In this document: positions 36,056-44,722 of the stretch, one piece after another
Position numbering within the stretch: the first letter of the stretch is position 1
Layout of the letters: every line of letters begins with the position of its first letter
Assembly: GCF_026236535.1 (NCBI RefSeq)
Contig: NZ_JAHTMW010000017.1
Location: forward strand, 1 to 64,000
Origin: Streptomyces sp. SKN60
GTDB taxonomy: Bacteria; Actinomycetota; Actinomycetes; Streptomycetales; Streptomycetaceae
Length of the DNA: 64,000 nt
Reading direction: 5' to 3'
Translations under genes and position numbers: made by a program
Notes under the pieces: generated by a model
The model's input: the letters and a program-made list of their open reading frames with translations, nothing else
What the model was told of the DNA's origin: nothing
The model's database searches: none

Positions 36056-37285
36056 CTAGCGGAGCGCTTCGGCTTCGGGGCTCCCCAGGCCCTCCGGGCC
36101 CAGGGGAGACGACGCCCTGGCGTCGTCGGTGGTGCCCCCGCCCGGCCGAACGGTGCGCAGGGCGCGCCCCAGGGCGGCCTCGGCGCGGGCGTCGAGAAGG
36201 GCGCCGGTACCGGCCGCGGAGTGCCGCAGCTCGGCGGCGGCGAGCCCGAGGAGCTGCGGCAGCAGGTCTCCGCAGCGCCGCACCACCCAGGCGGAGCCGG
36301 CGGTGGCCAGCCACAGCACGGCGTCCGTACGGGTCGGCGGCGGCTGTTCCGGCTCGGGCGACGGCGCCGGGCCGAGCGCGAGCCCGCGCTCCGTGAGGAG
36401 CCGGTGGAACGCGGCGGCGACCGCCCGGTGCCCGCGCTCCCCCGGGTGCAGCCGGTCGGCGCTCCACAGCGCCCGGTCCTCGGTCCAGCCGGGGGCGGCC
36501 AGGTGCAGGTGGACCGCGTCGTAGCGCTCGGACAGCGCGTGGACGACGGCGTTCACCGCCCGCTGGCGCCGCGCCAGCGGCCGGGCGAGCGGCCCGGGCA
36601 GCCCGAGCATCCGCCCCGGATCCGGCAGACACGCCGTCAGCACCACGGCCCCGGCGGCCGTCAGCTCCCCGCACACCCGGTCGAGGCGCCGTGCCAGCCG
36701 CCCGATGTCGAACGTCCGCCGCAGCGTGTCATTGACCCCCACCACCACGGACGCCAGCTGCGGCCGCAGGGCCAGCGCGGCCGGCAACTGCGTCTCGACC
36801 ACATCCCGGCTCTGTGCCCCGCTCACGGCGAGATTGGTGAACGCCACGTCCTCGCCGCCGGGCCGCAGCCCTTCGGCGAGCAGGGCGGCCCACCCGGCGA
36901 AACCGGGGGCCGGGGGCCCTCCGGCGCCCGGTGCCGCGGGCGGCGCCGTCGAGACAGGCGCCACGCCACACGCGGGCCGGCGATCCGGACCGCCCGGGTC
37001 CACGAGCACGCCTGCCTCCTCCGGACCGGGCACAAGCTCGCCGGCCGCCGCCGGGCGGGCCAGGCCCGGCTCGGCCCGAGCCGCCGGAGCAGGCGCAACG
37101 CCGGGTGCCGGCCGGCACGCCGGGCCGGGCAGTAGCTCGGCGGCCTCCGTCAAGCGAGCGGTGCCAGGCGCGGTCCCCGCCGCCGGGCGGCACTCCAGAC
37201 CCCCCGGGGCTGCGGGTCCACCGCCATCAGCCGGTCCGGGCAGCAGGTCAGGCGACACCGGCATCGGCATCGGCACCGCGGGCAT
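36056..37285 (-). pseudogene. SGNH/GDSL hydrolase lacking its catalytic N-terminus
   Basis: From about residue 150 this matches a common Streptomyces SGNH hydrolase: GWAALLAEGL, NLAVSGAQSRDVVETQLPAA, block III GVNDTLRRTFDIGR, and block V DRLHPGERGHR with catalytic Asp and His. The N-terminal GDSLTEG block with the Ser nucleophile is absent in all three frames of the strand. In its place is about 130 residues of Pro/Ala/Gly repeat, open back to the glycosyltransferase gene. ATG 37285 has no ribosome site. It may be a non-catalytic product or an unexpressed remnant. The glycosyltransferase just upstream has an abnormal tail, so one event probably altered both. Confidence 0.65.
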
Positions 37286-37373
37286 GCGCGGTCGGCCGGC
37301 CGGGCCCACGAGTGTGCCGGCGTCCACCGGACCAGGAAAAGGTTCGGCGGCCGCCGCCGAGGCGGGCGGCGCG
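36950..37373. repeat. Degenerate tandem repeats replacing the 5' part of the SGNH gene
   Basis: Several diverged copies of a roughly 100-base unit recur. For example CCACGAGCACGCCTGCC near 37000 corresponds to CCACGAGTGTGCCGGC near 37307, each followed by CCGGACC, then AAG or AAGG, then CGGCCGCCGCCG. CGGTCCGGGCAGCAG (about 37232) matches CGGGCCGGGCAGTAG (about 37121). The encoded peptides repeat motifs such as LLPGPA and AGEL/AAEL. The units are open in one minus-strand frame. Confidence 0.6.
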
Positions 37374-38492
37374 TCAGACGCCGGCCGGGCATCGGCGTCC
37401 CCCACCGCGCACGCGGCGTTCGTCGCCGATCGCCTCCCAGGTGCGCCGTTCGACGGCGGCACGACCCGCCCTGCCGTACGCGGCGCGGAGCGCGGGCGCC
37501 GCGGCCAGGGAGGCGACGGCGGTGCGGAGCGCGTTCGGGTCGGAGGGCGGGACGAGCAGGCCGGTCGTGCCGTGGTCGACGAGGTCGAGGGGGCCGCCGA
37601 CGGCGGGGGCGACCACCGCAACGCCGCTGGCCATGGCCTCCTGCACGGTCTGGCAGAAGGTTTCGTACGGTCCGGTGTGGGCGAACACGTCGAGCGAGGC
37701 GAAGATCCGCGCCAGGTCGGCCCCGGTGCGCCGGCCGAGGAAGACGGCGCCGGGCAGGGCGGCGCGCAGGCCCGGTTCGCTGGGGCCGTCGCCGACCACC
37801 ACGACCCGTACGCCGGGCAGCCCGCACACCCCGGCAAGCAGGTCGACGCGCTTCTCGGGGGCGAGCCGGCCCACGTAACCGACGATCGTCCCGCCGGTGG
37901 GGGCGAGTTCGCGGCGCAGGGTCTCGTCGCGCAGCTCCGGGCGGAAGCGCGCGGTGTCGACGCCGCGCCCCCACAGGCGTATCCGGCCGATGCCGTGCGC
38001 CTCCAGGTCCGCCACGGCGGCGGTGGACGGGGCCAGGGTGCGGTCGGCGGCGCCGTGCACGGTGCGCAGCCGGCGCCAGGCGGCGGACTCGCCGGCGCCC
38101 ATGTAGGTGCGGGCGTAGCCGGCCAGGTCGGTCTGGTAGACGGCGACGGCGGGCAGGCCGAGCCGGGTGGCGGCGGTCATGCCGCGCACGCCGAGGACGA
38201 AGGGGCTGGCCAGGTGGACGAGGTCGGCGCGGTGCGCGGCGATGGCGGCGGCCACGCGGCGGCTGGGCAGGGCGACCCGTACCTGGGGGTAGCCGGGCAG
38301 CGGCAGGGAGGGGACGCGGACGACGGGACAGGGCGCGTCGGCGTCCGTTCCCGGGGCGGATGCGGGGACCGCGGGGGCGACGACCAGGGGGTCGTGGCCG
38401 CGGCGGACGAGGTGGCGGGCGGTCTGCAGGGCCGTGTGGGCCACGCCGTTGACATCGGGCGGGAAGGACTCGGTGACGATGACGACACGCAT
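37374..38492 (-). CDS. GT4-family glycosyltransferase (alpha-mannosyltransferase MgtA/PimB-like)
   Basis: This 372-residue GT-B enzyme has the N-terminal Rossmann start MRVVIVTESFPPDVNGVAHT, acceptor-domain RLGLPAVAVYQTDLAGYA, and donor-site motifs GYVGRLAPEKRVDLL and the EX7E-type PYETFCQTVQEAMASG. It resembles actinobacterial GDP-mannose-dependent alpha-mannosyltransferases that build phosphoinositol mannosides or lipomannan-like glycolipids; the donor is inferred. Oddity: after AVERRTWEAIGDE the usual C-terminal helix is replaced by an Arg/Gly tail (RRVRGGGRRCPAGV), suggesting a junction near 37415. Confidence 0.85.
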   Translation of the reverse strand: MRVVIVTESFPPDVNGVAHTALQTARHLVRRGHDPLVVAPAVPASAPGTDADAPCPVVRVPSLPLPGYPQVRVALPSRRVAAAIAAHRADLVHLASPFVLGVRGMTAATRLGLPAVAVYQTDLAGYARTYMGAGESAAWRRLRTVHGAADRTLAPSTAAVADLEAHGIGRIRLWGRGVDTARFRPELRDETLRRELAPTGGTIVGYVGRLAPEKRVDLLAGVCGLPGVRVVVVGDGPSEPGLRAALPGAVFLGRRTGADLARIFASLDVFAHTGPYETFCQTVQEAMASGVAVVAPAVGGPLDLVDHGTTGLLVPPSDPNALRTAVASLAAAPALRAAYGRAGRAAVERRTWEAIGDERRVRGGGRRCPAGV

Positions 38493-38610
38493 ACCCGTGT
38501 TGTCGTCGGACCCGGCGTGTCCCCGTCAAAGTGGATCTGGACGTCCGGAAAACGTCCCATGAGCGTTTTCCCCGAACATGACCGCCCGGCCGCTCGGCGG
38601 CCCACGCACG

Positions 38611-38639
38611 CGGGGGTGGCCGTCATCCGGCCACCCCCG
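38611..38639. terminator. Terminator of the HEAT-repeat gene
   Basis: CGGGGGTGGCC and GGCCACCCCCG form an 11-bp perfect stem around a seven-base loop, 25 bases downstream of the stop of the minus-strand HEAT-repeat gene and well upstream of the glycosyltransferase start. Confidence 0.75.
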
Positions 38640-38663
38640 TCGTACCACTCCTGCGCCGCGACC

Positions 38664-40085
38664 TCAGACCTGCAGGTCGAGGTCCGGTCCTATCCGGTTG
38701 CGCACCGCCGTCTGGACCTCCGCCTCCTCGGCGGGGTCGGCGGCGAGCCGGCGCAGTCGTTCGGCGACGCGGGCGTCGCCGGTCGCGGCGTGCTGGGCGG
38801 CGACCTCGCGGGTGGTCTCTTCGCAGTCCCAGAGGCACTCGACGGCGAAGCCGGTGGGGAAGCCGGCGTCGGTGGCGGCGAGGGCCTGGGCGGCGCGGCC
38901 GCGCAGCTGGGAGGAGGAGGTCTCCCGGTAGACGTGGCGCAGCACGGGGGCGGCGCACACGATGCCGAGGCGGCCGGCGCCGTCGACCAGGGGGTAGAGG
39001 GCGGGCGCGTCGGGGCCCTGGGAGCGCACGGTCTCGCGGAGGGCGCCGAGGACGAGGGGGGAGTCCTCGGAGCCGCCGCGGCAGGCGAGCGTCCCGGCGG
39101 CGGCGGCGCCGAGCTCGTCGGGGCGGTGGATCCAGCCGCGGGCGCGGTCGACGGCGGCCTCGCCGCACATCCGGCCGTAGGCGGCGACGGCGGCGTCCGC
39201 GACGGTGCGGGAGCCGTCGCCGACGGCGCGTTCGACGAGGTCGAGGACGGCGGGGTCCTGTGCCTCGGCGAGGTAGTGCAGGGCGGCGCAGCGGGCGCCG
39301 TCCGGGCCGCCGCGGGCGGCGTCGAGGATCGTCTCGCGGTCCTCGGGTCCGGCGACGGCGACCAGGCAGCGGGCGGCGGGCCCGTGCAGTTCGGCGCCGC
39401 GCTCGTGGCCTTCCTGGGCCCAGTCGAGGACGGCCCGCACGCTCCAGCCGGGCCGGGGGCCGGCGGGGCTGAGCTGGCGCTGCCAGCGGTCGAAGGAGCC
39501 CTGCTCGCGGGCGGCCGTGATGCGGGCGCCGACGGCGGGCCGCGGGTCCTCGGCCCACAGGCGCCAGGGCCGGGGCTCGTAGGCGTCGCGGACGGTGGCG
39601 GCCAGCTCGGCCTCGCCCTCGGGGGTGGCCGGGAAGCGGGCGAGCACGGGTTCGGCGAGGGCGCGCAGGCCCGCGTCGTCGTCGCGCAGCGCGAGCTCGT
39701 CCAGGGCCCAGGCCCAGTTGGCGCCGCCCGCCGCGTACCGCCGGAGCAGTGCGAGGGCGTCCCGGCGTCCGTAGGACGCGAGGTGGCCGAGGACGGCGAG
39801 CGCGAGCCCGGTCCGGGACTCCTCGGTGTCGAGGTGGTCCTCGGCTCCGAAGAGGTGCGCCTCGATCTCCTCAAGGCCTCCGTGGAGGTCCAGGTAGAGC
39901 CGGGCGTAGTAGAGGGAGCGGTTCTCGACCCGCCAGTCGTGGCGGGGGTCGTCGAGCACGCAGTGGTTGAGGGCCGCGAGGGCCTCGGCGCGTGGCGCGG
40001 CGAGCGCGTGGAGGGTGCCGTCGCCGCGGCCCCTCTGCAGCAGACCGAGCAAGGTGCCGCTCGGCGCTATGACTGGATCGAACAT
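38664..40085 (-). CDS. HEAT-repeat protein
   Basis: The 473-residue, all-helical soluble protein is made of repeated helical pairs (ARCAALHYLAEAQDPAVLDLVE, RTVADAAVAAYGRMCGE, SSQLRGRAAQALAATD), typical of HEAT/armadillo scaffolds. No catalytic motif was seen. It lies next to an ankyrin-repeat gene on the same strand, 231 bases apart. This pairing of two repeat scaffolds suggests protein-protein interaction roles, but the pathway is unknown. ATG 40085 is the only good start. Confidence 0.8.
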   Translation of the reverse strand: MFDPVIAPSGTLLGLLQRGRGDGTLHALAAPRAEALAALNHCVLDDPRHDWRVENRSLYYARLYLDLHGGLEEIEAHLFGAEDHLDTEESRTGLALAVLGHLASYGRRDALALLRRYAAGGANWAWALDELALRDDDAGLRALAEPVLARFPATPEGEAELAATVRDAYEPRPWRLWAEDPRPAVGARITAAREQGSFDRWQRQLSPAGPRPGWSVRAVLDWAQEGHERGAELHGPAARCLVAVAGPEDRETILDAARGGPDGARCAALHYLAEAQDPAVLDLVERAVGDGSRTVADAAVAAYGRMCGEAAVDRARGWIHRPDELGAAAAGTLACRGGSEDSPLVLGALRETVRSQGPDAPALYPLVDGAGRLGIVCAAPVLRHVYRETSSSQLRGRAAQALAATDAGFPTGFAVECLWDCEETTREVAAQHAATGDARVAERLRRLAADPAEEAEVQTAVRNRIGPDLDLQV

Positions 40086-40316
40086 GGAAGACGCCTCACA
40101 TCAAGCTGTCGACACGACCGGGGGGATTCCCGGGATGAACCGGGGCAGGCTGTTCGCCTAGGCCGTGCGGCAACATGTCGGGCCGCCCGTCGTCCTGCGC
40201 TTGCCAGTGACCATCTTCCTCTGCCTCTCGTCGGTGGCCCCCTGCGGGCCCGACGTCATGATGACCCACCCATTTCGCCACCGCGACCACATTTACGGCG
40301 CCGTCTCACCTGGGGT

Positions 40317-40751
40317 TCAGCCCTCGTTCACCGATCCGGAGAAGAGCTCCAGGAGTTCCGTCTTCCCAAACATCCGCGCGGTATCCACGGCGGACGGAGT
40401 TCCTGCTTCCGGATTCGCGCCGCCGGCGAGCAGGGCGCGGATCACGGCGTCCTCGCCCTTGAAGACGGCGCCGGCCAGCGGGGTCTGGCCGCGGTCGTTG
40501 GCGCGGTCGGCGTCGGCGCCGCGGGCGAGCAGGGCGGTGACGGCCTCGGCGTGCCCGTGGTAGGCGGCGAGCATGACGAGCGAGTCGCCCTTCTCGTTGC
40601 TCAGGTTCGCCGGGACGCCCGCGTCGAGGTAGGCGGCGAGGGTCGCCGCGTCGCCGGTCCTGGCCAGGTCGAAGACCTTGCCGGCCAGTTCGACGACCTC
40701 GGGGTCCGGGGTCTCGTGCTCGCTCGGCTGCTCGCTCGGCTGCTCGCTCAT
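40317..40751 (-). CDS. Ankyrin-repeat protein
   Basis: This 144-residue protein has about three ankyrin repeats from residue 45 (GDSLVMLAAYHGHAEAVTALLARGAD, RGQTPLAGAVFKGEDAVIRALLAGG, PSAVDTARMFGKTELLELF). The N-terminus has a small repeat, EQPSEQPSE. It is cytosolic and a probable interaction module. ATG 40751 follows an AAGGAGAGG ribosome site and is chosen over upstream in-frame starts. It is divergent from smeA across 326 bases. Confidence 0.85.
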   Translation of the reverse strand: MSEQPSEQPSEHETPDPEVVELAGKVFDLARTGDAATLAAYLDAGVPANLSNEKGDSLVMLAAYHGHAEAVTALLARGADADRANDRGQTPLAGAVFKGEDAVIRALLAGGANPEAGTPSAVDTARMFGKTELLELFSGSVNEG

Positions 40752-41077
40752 GGTGGTGCCTGCCTCTCCTTGCCTCGGCCCGTCCCGCACGACGTGCCCG
40801 ACCGCGCACGGCGACGGCGGCCGTACGAGTGAATCGACAGGGTACTGCCCGCCGGAGCACATGAGGGGCCCCGTCCGCGGCAAGGATGATCGCGGTCCTC
40901 CCCCGGACCGGTGCACTACCTCAGCGCGCGCGTTTCGCCACCCGGAGGGGCACCCGGCGTCGGCCGGTCAAGTGAAAACGCCAGCGATTCACCCGTATGC
41001 ACCTTTAGTCACATAGATACTTGCTGTGAACCTGGAAGGACTCAAGGTGACTGTCCCCTCAACCAGGAGAACACCTC
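40752..41077. other. Divergent promoter region between the ankyrin gene and smeA
   Basis: No gene was seen. The AT-richest stretch of this part of the window is at about 40985-41035 (TTAGTCACATAGATACTTG), which is the likely smeA-sffA promoter zone; CATAGATACT could hold a -10. In S. coelicolor the smeA-sffA promoter is developmentally controlled and depends on whi genes. I do not see a clear sigma-WhiG consensus. An AGGAG ribosome site precedes smeA at about 41065. Confidence 0.5.
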
Positions 41078-41272
41078 ATGATCCTGTCCATCTCAGGCGT
41101 GGTCCTGCTCGGCATCATCTGCTTCCTGTTCTTCAAGAAGGACGGGCTCAAGGCCTCGCACGCGCTCGTCTGCGCGCTCTTCGGCTTCTACCTCGCCGGC
41201 ACCGCGATCGCCCCCAGCATCACCGCCGGCGGCCAGAGCCTCGCCAGTCTCTTGGGCGGGATCAAGTTCTGA
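41078..41272 (+). CDS. smeA: SmeA, small sporulation membrane protein
   Basis: The 64-residue protein has an N-terminal hydrophobic helix (ILSISGVVLLGIICFLFF), a basic KKDGLK turn and a second hydrophobic helix (ALVCALFGFYLAGTAIA), ending SLASLLGGIKF. In S. coelicolor SmeA is a small membrane protein made in sporulating hyphae that targets the FtsK/SpoIIIE-like SffA to sporulation septa; loss disturbs septation and nucleoid segregation. The pairing with the next gene, 43 bases downstream, matches smeA-sffA. An AGGAG ribosome site supports ATG 41078. Confidence 0.92.
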   Translation: MILSISGVVLLGIICFLFFKKDGLKASHALVCALFGFYLAGTAIAPSITAGGQSLASLLGGIKF

Positions 41273-41315
41273 CGTCCCCCAGCCCCTTCCACCTCCACCC
41301 CTTCAGGAGTACGAC

Positions 41316-42986
41316 GTGGCCCGGCGCCCACTCCCCCGCATTCTGAGCAGCGGCGGCGCGCAGCTCGCGCGCAGCCGAGAGATCGCGCGAACGGCCGCCG
41401 ACAGCGCCACCGACGTGCTCCATCCGCTGATCACCCTCTCGCGTGGTCTGCGGAAGCTGGCCGCGACCGCGCGCGCCAAGTGGGCCGCGACCCCCAAGGA
41501 GCGGCGCGGTCCCACGCTGTTCCTGGTCGCGGCCTGCGTCCTGGTCGTCGCCCTCGTGCCGTACGGTCCGCTGCTCGCCCTCGTGGCGCTGATGGGCGCG
41601 GCCGCCTGGCAGGGACGTGAGCGCCCGGTCGTCAAGACCGGGCCGGACGACGCCGAGATCGCCCGGCTCAAGGGTCTCTACGAGGCCCTGGTGCCGTATC
41701 TGTCCCACCCGGAGGACCCCGAGCCGCTGTTCGCCCACGGTGGCGACTGGGCCGCCGTCTTCGGCGACCACGCCTTCGACGAGGACGGCCGGATCACCCG
41801 GCTGCGGATCTCCTACCCCCCTTACTTCACCGACGGCGAGCCCGCCTCCCGGGCCCGGATCGAGCAGCTCCTGCACGCCAAGTCGGGCCGGGGCCGCGAG
41901 TACCTCTTCGACTGGGACGAGGAGGGCAACCGGCTCACCATGCGCGTGCTGTCCCCGCTGCCCACCACGATCGCCGCCCAGCGCTTCGTGACGGTGCCGG
42001 GCGAGACGGTGCTCGGCTTCACCGACGCCGACGCGGTGCAGCGCACCGTGCCGGTGCGCGCCTCCGACGGCACCGAGGACGCCCCGGCCGTGGTGTGGCG
42101 CACCGGCCCCCGCTCCACCGAGCCGCACCTCCTCGCCGTCGGCCAGCCGGGCAGCGGCACCAGCTCCCTGCTCCGCTCGATCGCCCTCCAGGCGCTGCCG
42201 CACGGCGACGTCCTGGTGATCGAGGGCAGCGGCACCGGCGAGTACGCGTGCCTGGTCGGCCGGGACGGCGTGCTCGCCGTCGAGTGCGGTCTGGCCGGCG
42301 CGCTGGCCAGCCTGGAGTGGGCCGCGCACGAGACCGAGCGGCGGCTGATCGCCGCGAACCGGGCCCGGCAAGCCGGCCGGCCGGCGCCGGAGGACACCCG
42401 CCGGCCGCTGTGGCTGCTGCTCGACCGGCCCAGCGTGCTCGGCCACCTGGCCGCCGCCGACGGCCGCCCCGATCCGCAGGACCTGCTCCAGGTGCCGCTG
42501 CGGCACGGCCGGGCCGCGTCGGTGACGGTCGTGGTCGCGGAGCAGTTCGACAGCGTGGAGGGGCTCGGCGAGACGGTACGGACGCACACCCGCGCCCGGA
42601 TCGTGCTCGGGCCCGCCGCGCCGGACCAGGTCGCCGCGGTCCTCGGCACCGCCCCGCACACCACCCCGGTCCCGGACGTCCCGCCCGGCCGGGGCTACGC
42701 CCGGCTCGGTGCCGGCCCGGTGCTGCGCCTGCAGGTGCCGGCGACCCCCGACCCGTACGACGACGCGACCAGCGAGGCGCACCGCCGGGCGGTCCTGGAG
42801 CTGCTGCCGGAGCGCCGCACGGCGACGGTCGCGGCGGTGGCGGCGGTCGAGACGGTGCCGGGCTCGGCTCCCGAGCCGGAGCCGGCGACGCACCCGGAGA
42901 CGCACCTGGACACGGACACCGCGCCGACCGTGCGCAAGGAGCCGGGCACCACGGCGTTCCCCTCCCCCGTGCCGGCGGAGGGCTGA
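41316..42986 (+). CDS. sffA: SffA, FtsK/SpoIIIE-like sporulation protein
   Basis: The 556-residue membrane-anchored protein has a hairpin of transmembrane segments at about residues 66-98 (LFLVAACVLVVALVPYGPLL) and a C-terminal FtsK/SpoIIIE-like P-loop domain from about residue 255. Established role of the family: localised by SmeA to sporulation septa, affecting chromosome segregation. Here the Walker A is GQPGSGTSS (residues 276-284), with Thr282 where Lys is required for normal nucleotide binding; the Walker B-like segment is PLWLLLDRPS, without an acidic catalytic residue. The GTG start follows AGGAG. Ser/Thr/Glu-rich tail. Confidence 0.9.
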   Translation: MARRPLPRILSSGGAQLARSREIARTAADSATDVLHPLITLSRGLRKLAATARAKWAATPKERRGPTLFLVAACVLVVALVPYGPLLALVALMGAAAWQGRERPVVKTGPDDAEIARLKGLYEALVPYLSHPEDPEPLFAHGGDWAAVFGDHAFDEDGRITRLRISYPPYFTDGEPASRARIEQLLHAKSGRGREYLFDWDEEGNRLTMRVLSPLPTTIAAQRFVTVPGETVLGFTDADAVQRTVPVRASDGTEDAPAVVWRTGPRSTEPHLLAVGQPGSGTSSLLRSIALQALPHGDVLVIEGSGTGEYACLVGRDGVLAVECGLAGALASLEWAAHETERRLIAANRARQAGRPAPEDTRRPLWLLLDRPSVLGHLAAADGRPDPQDLLQVPLRHGRAASVTVVVAEQFDSVEGLGETVRTHTRARIVLGPAAPDQVAAVLGTAPHTTPVPDVPPGRGYARLGAGPVLRLQVPATPDPYDDATSEAHRRAVLELLPERRTATVAAVAAVETVPGSAPEPEPATHPETHLDTDTAPTVRKEPGTTAFPSPVPAEG

Positions 42987-43010
42987 GCCCCGTACCGGCG
43001 CATACGGAAG

Positions 43011-43046
43011 GAGGGCGGCCGCACCCACCGGGGTGCGGCCGCCCTC
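43011..43046. terminator. Bidirectional terminator
   Basis: GAGGGCGGCCGCACCC and GGGTGCGGCCGCCCTC form a perfect 16-bp stem around the loop ACCG. It is 24 bases after the sffA stop and 26 bases before the stop of the convergent YczR-like gene. Confidence 0.85.
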
Positions 43047-43072
43047 TGCTGTCCGGGGAGCTGTCCGGGGCC

Positions 43073-44575
43073 CTACGCCACGAACGACCGTGGGCCGGCC
43101 TCGTTGCCCGCGCCCGCGCCGGACTCGACCAGGCGGGCGGCGGCGGCGAGCCGGACGGCGGCCTCCTCGGCGACCGGGCCGCCGACGGTGAAGGGCAGCC
43201 GGACATAGCCCTCGAAGGCGCCGTCCACGCCGAAGCGCGGGCCCGAGGGCACCCGGACGCCGACCCGTTCGCCGACCTCCGCGAGCCGCGAGCCGGACAG
43301 GCCGCCGGTGCGCACCCAGAGGGTGAGCCCGCCGCGCGGGACCTCGAACTCCCAGTCGGGCAGCTCCTTGCGGACGGCGGCCACGAGCGCGTCGCGGTTC
43401 TCCCGGGCCTGGGCGCGGCGCAGGCCGACGGCCTCCTCCCAGCCGCCGGTGCGCATCAGCCAGTTGACGCCCAGCTGCTCCAGGACGGGGGTGCCGAGGT
43501 CGGCGTAGGCGCGGGCGGCGACCAGGGAGCGGATGACGTCGGGCGCGGCCCGCACCCAGCCGATCCGCATGCCCGCCCAGAAGGCCTTGCTGGCGGAGCC
43601 GACGGTGAGGACGGTGGCGCCGGCCGGGTCGAAGGCGCAGACCCGCCGGGGCATGTCCAGGTCCTCGTCGAGGAAGAGCTCGGTCATCGTCTCGTCCACC
43701 ACGAGCACCGTGCCGGCCGAGCGGGCGGCCTCGACGAGCTGCCGGCGCTGGTCCTCGTCGGCGAGGGCGCCGGTGGGGTTGTGGAAGTCGGCGACGACGT
43801 ACGCGAGGCGGGGCGCGGCGTCCCGCAGCACCTGGCGCCAGCGGGGCAGGTCCCAGCCGCCGAGCCCCTCGGCCATGGCGACGGGCACCAGCCGGGCGCC
43901 GGCCTCGCGCATCAGCTGGAGGATGTTGGCGTACGAGGGGGACTCGACGGCGATCCGTTCGCCGCGGCCGGCGAAGAGGTGGCAGATCGCGTCGATGGCG
44001 CCCATCGCGCCGGTGGTGACCATGATCTGCTCGGGCATGGTGGGGACGCCGAGCTCGGTGTACCGGTCGGCGAGCATCTGGCGCAGCGCGGGCAGTCCGG
44101 CCGGATAGTCGCCGTGGGTGTGGGCGTACGGCGGCAGCTCCTCCAGGGCGCCCTGGATGGCGCGGGTGAGCCAGGGCTCGGGCGCGGGCAGCGCGGCGCA
44201 GCCGAGGTCGATCATGGAGCCGAGGGACTCCGGCGGCAGCGGTTCCAGACCGCGGGCGGGCAGCGGGTTGCCGGCCGGGACGGCGGTCCAGCTGCCGGCG
44301 CCGCGCCGGGACTCCAGGAAGCCCTCGGTGCGCAGCGCCTCGTAGGCGGCGGCGACGGTGGTGCGGCTGACGGTGAGGGCGAGGGCCAGTTCGCGTTCGG
44401 CGGGCAGCCGGGCGGCGACCGGGACCCGGCCCTCCAGGACGAGCAGCCGGATGCCGTCGGCGAGGGCGCGGTAGGCGGGCGGCTTGCGCGTGCCCGGGGC
44501 GGCGGGCCGGGGCTGCTGGGCCTGCAGTTGCCGGGCGAGCTGGGCCGGCCCCACGGCCGAGGTCCACTGGGCCAT
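43073..44575 (-). CDS. YczR-like MocR-family regulator
   Basis: The 500-residue GntR-aminotransferase fusion has a winged helix at about residues 35-100 (RLPAERELALALTVSRTTVAAAYE) and a PLP-fold domain with DFHNPTG, VVDETMTELF and the lysine in VGSASKAFWAG. The linkage to a divergent YczE-type membrane protein defines the YczR group of MocR regulators described in actinobacteria and bacilli. It probably binds PLP-related ligands and controls yczE. ATG 44575 is preceded by GGAAGGTGG. Paired direct repeats in the 147-base divergent gap are candidate operators. Confidence 0.9.
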   Translation of the reverse strand: MAQWTSAVGPAQLARQLQAQQPRPAAPGTRKPPAYRALADGIRLLVLEGRVPVAARLPAERELALALTVSRTTVAAAYEALRTEGFLESRRGAGSWTAVPAGNPLPARGLEPLPPESLGSMIDLGCAALPAPEPWLTRAIQGALEELPPYAHTHGDYPAGLPALRQMLADRYTELGVPTMPEQIMVTTGAMGAIDAICHLFAGRGERIAVESPSYANILQLMREAGARLVPVAMAEGLGGWDLPRWRQVLRDAAPRLAYVVADFHNPTGALADEDQRRQLVEAARSAGTVLVVDETMTELFLDEDLDMPRRVCAFDPAGATVLTVGSASKAFWAGMRIGWVRAAPDVIRSLVAARAYADLGTPVLEQLGVNWLMRTGGWEEAVGLRRAQARENRDALVAAVRKELPDWEFEVPRGGLTLWVRTGGLSGSRLAEVGERVGVRVPSGPRFGVDGAFEGYVRLPFTVGGPVAEEAAVRLAAAARLVESGAGAGNEAGPRSFVA

Positions 44576-44581
44576 GGAAAT

Positions 44582-44696
44582 CAGTCCACCTTCCGCGAAT
44601 TGGCCATGGTTGGCATGTCGTCCCCCGCCACAGAGTGTCATGAGCCAGTCCACTTTCACCACCCAGGCTCCGTCCTGCACCACCCAGGCTCCGTCC
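44582..44696. promoter_or_regulatory. Direct-repeat operator candidates between yczR and yczE
   Basis: Two sets of repeats lie here. CAGTCCACCTTC (44582-44593) recurs as CAGTCCACTTTC (44646-44657). A perfect 19-base word, CACCACCCAGGCTCCGTCC, occurs at 44657-44675 and 44678-44696, a 21-bp period of two helical turns. MocR proteins are known to bind direct repeats in such divergent regions, so both sets are plausible sites for the YczR-like protein. Confidence 0.6.
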
Positions 44697-44722
44697 GAGC
44701 CGTCACACAAGGGGGCATTCCT

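Noticed and set aside
36705..40832. Very long + strand open frame of over 1300 codons
   Set aside because: Gly/Val/Ala-dominated composition and exact antisense position to a glycosyltransferase, a HEAT-repeat and an ankyrin gene show it is a shadow frame.
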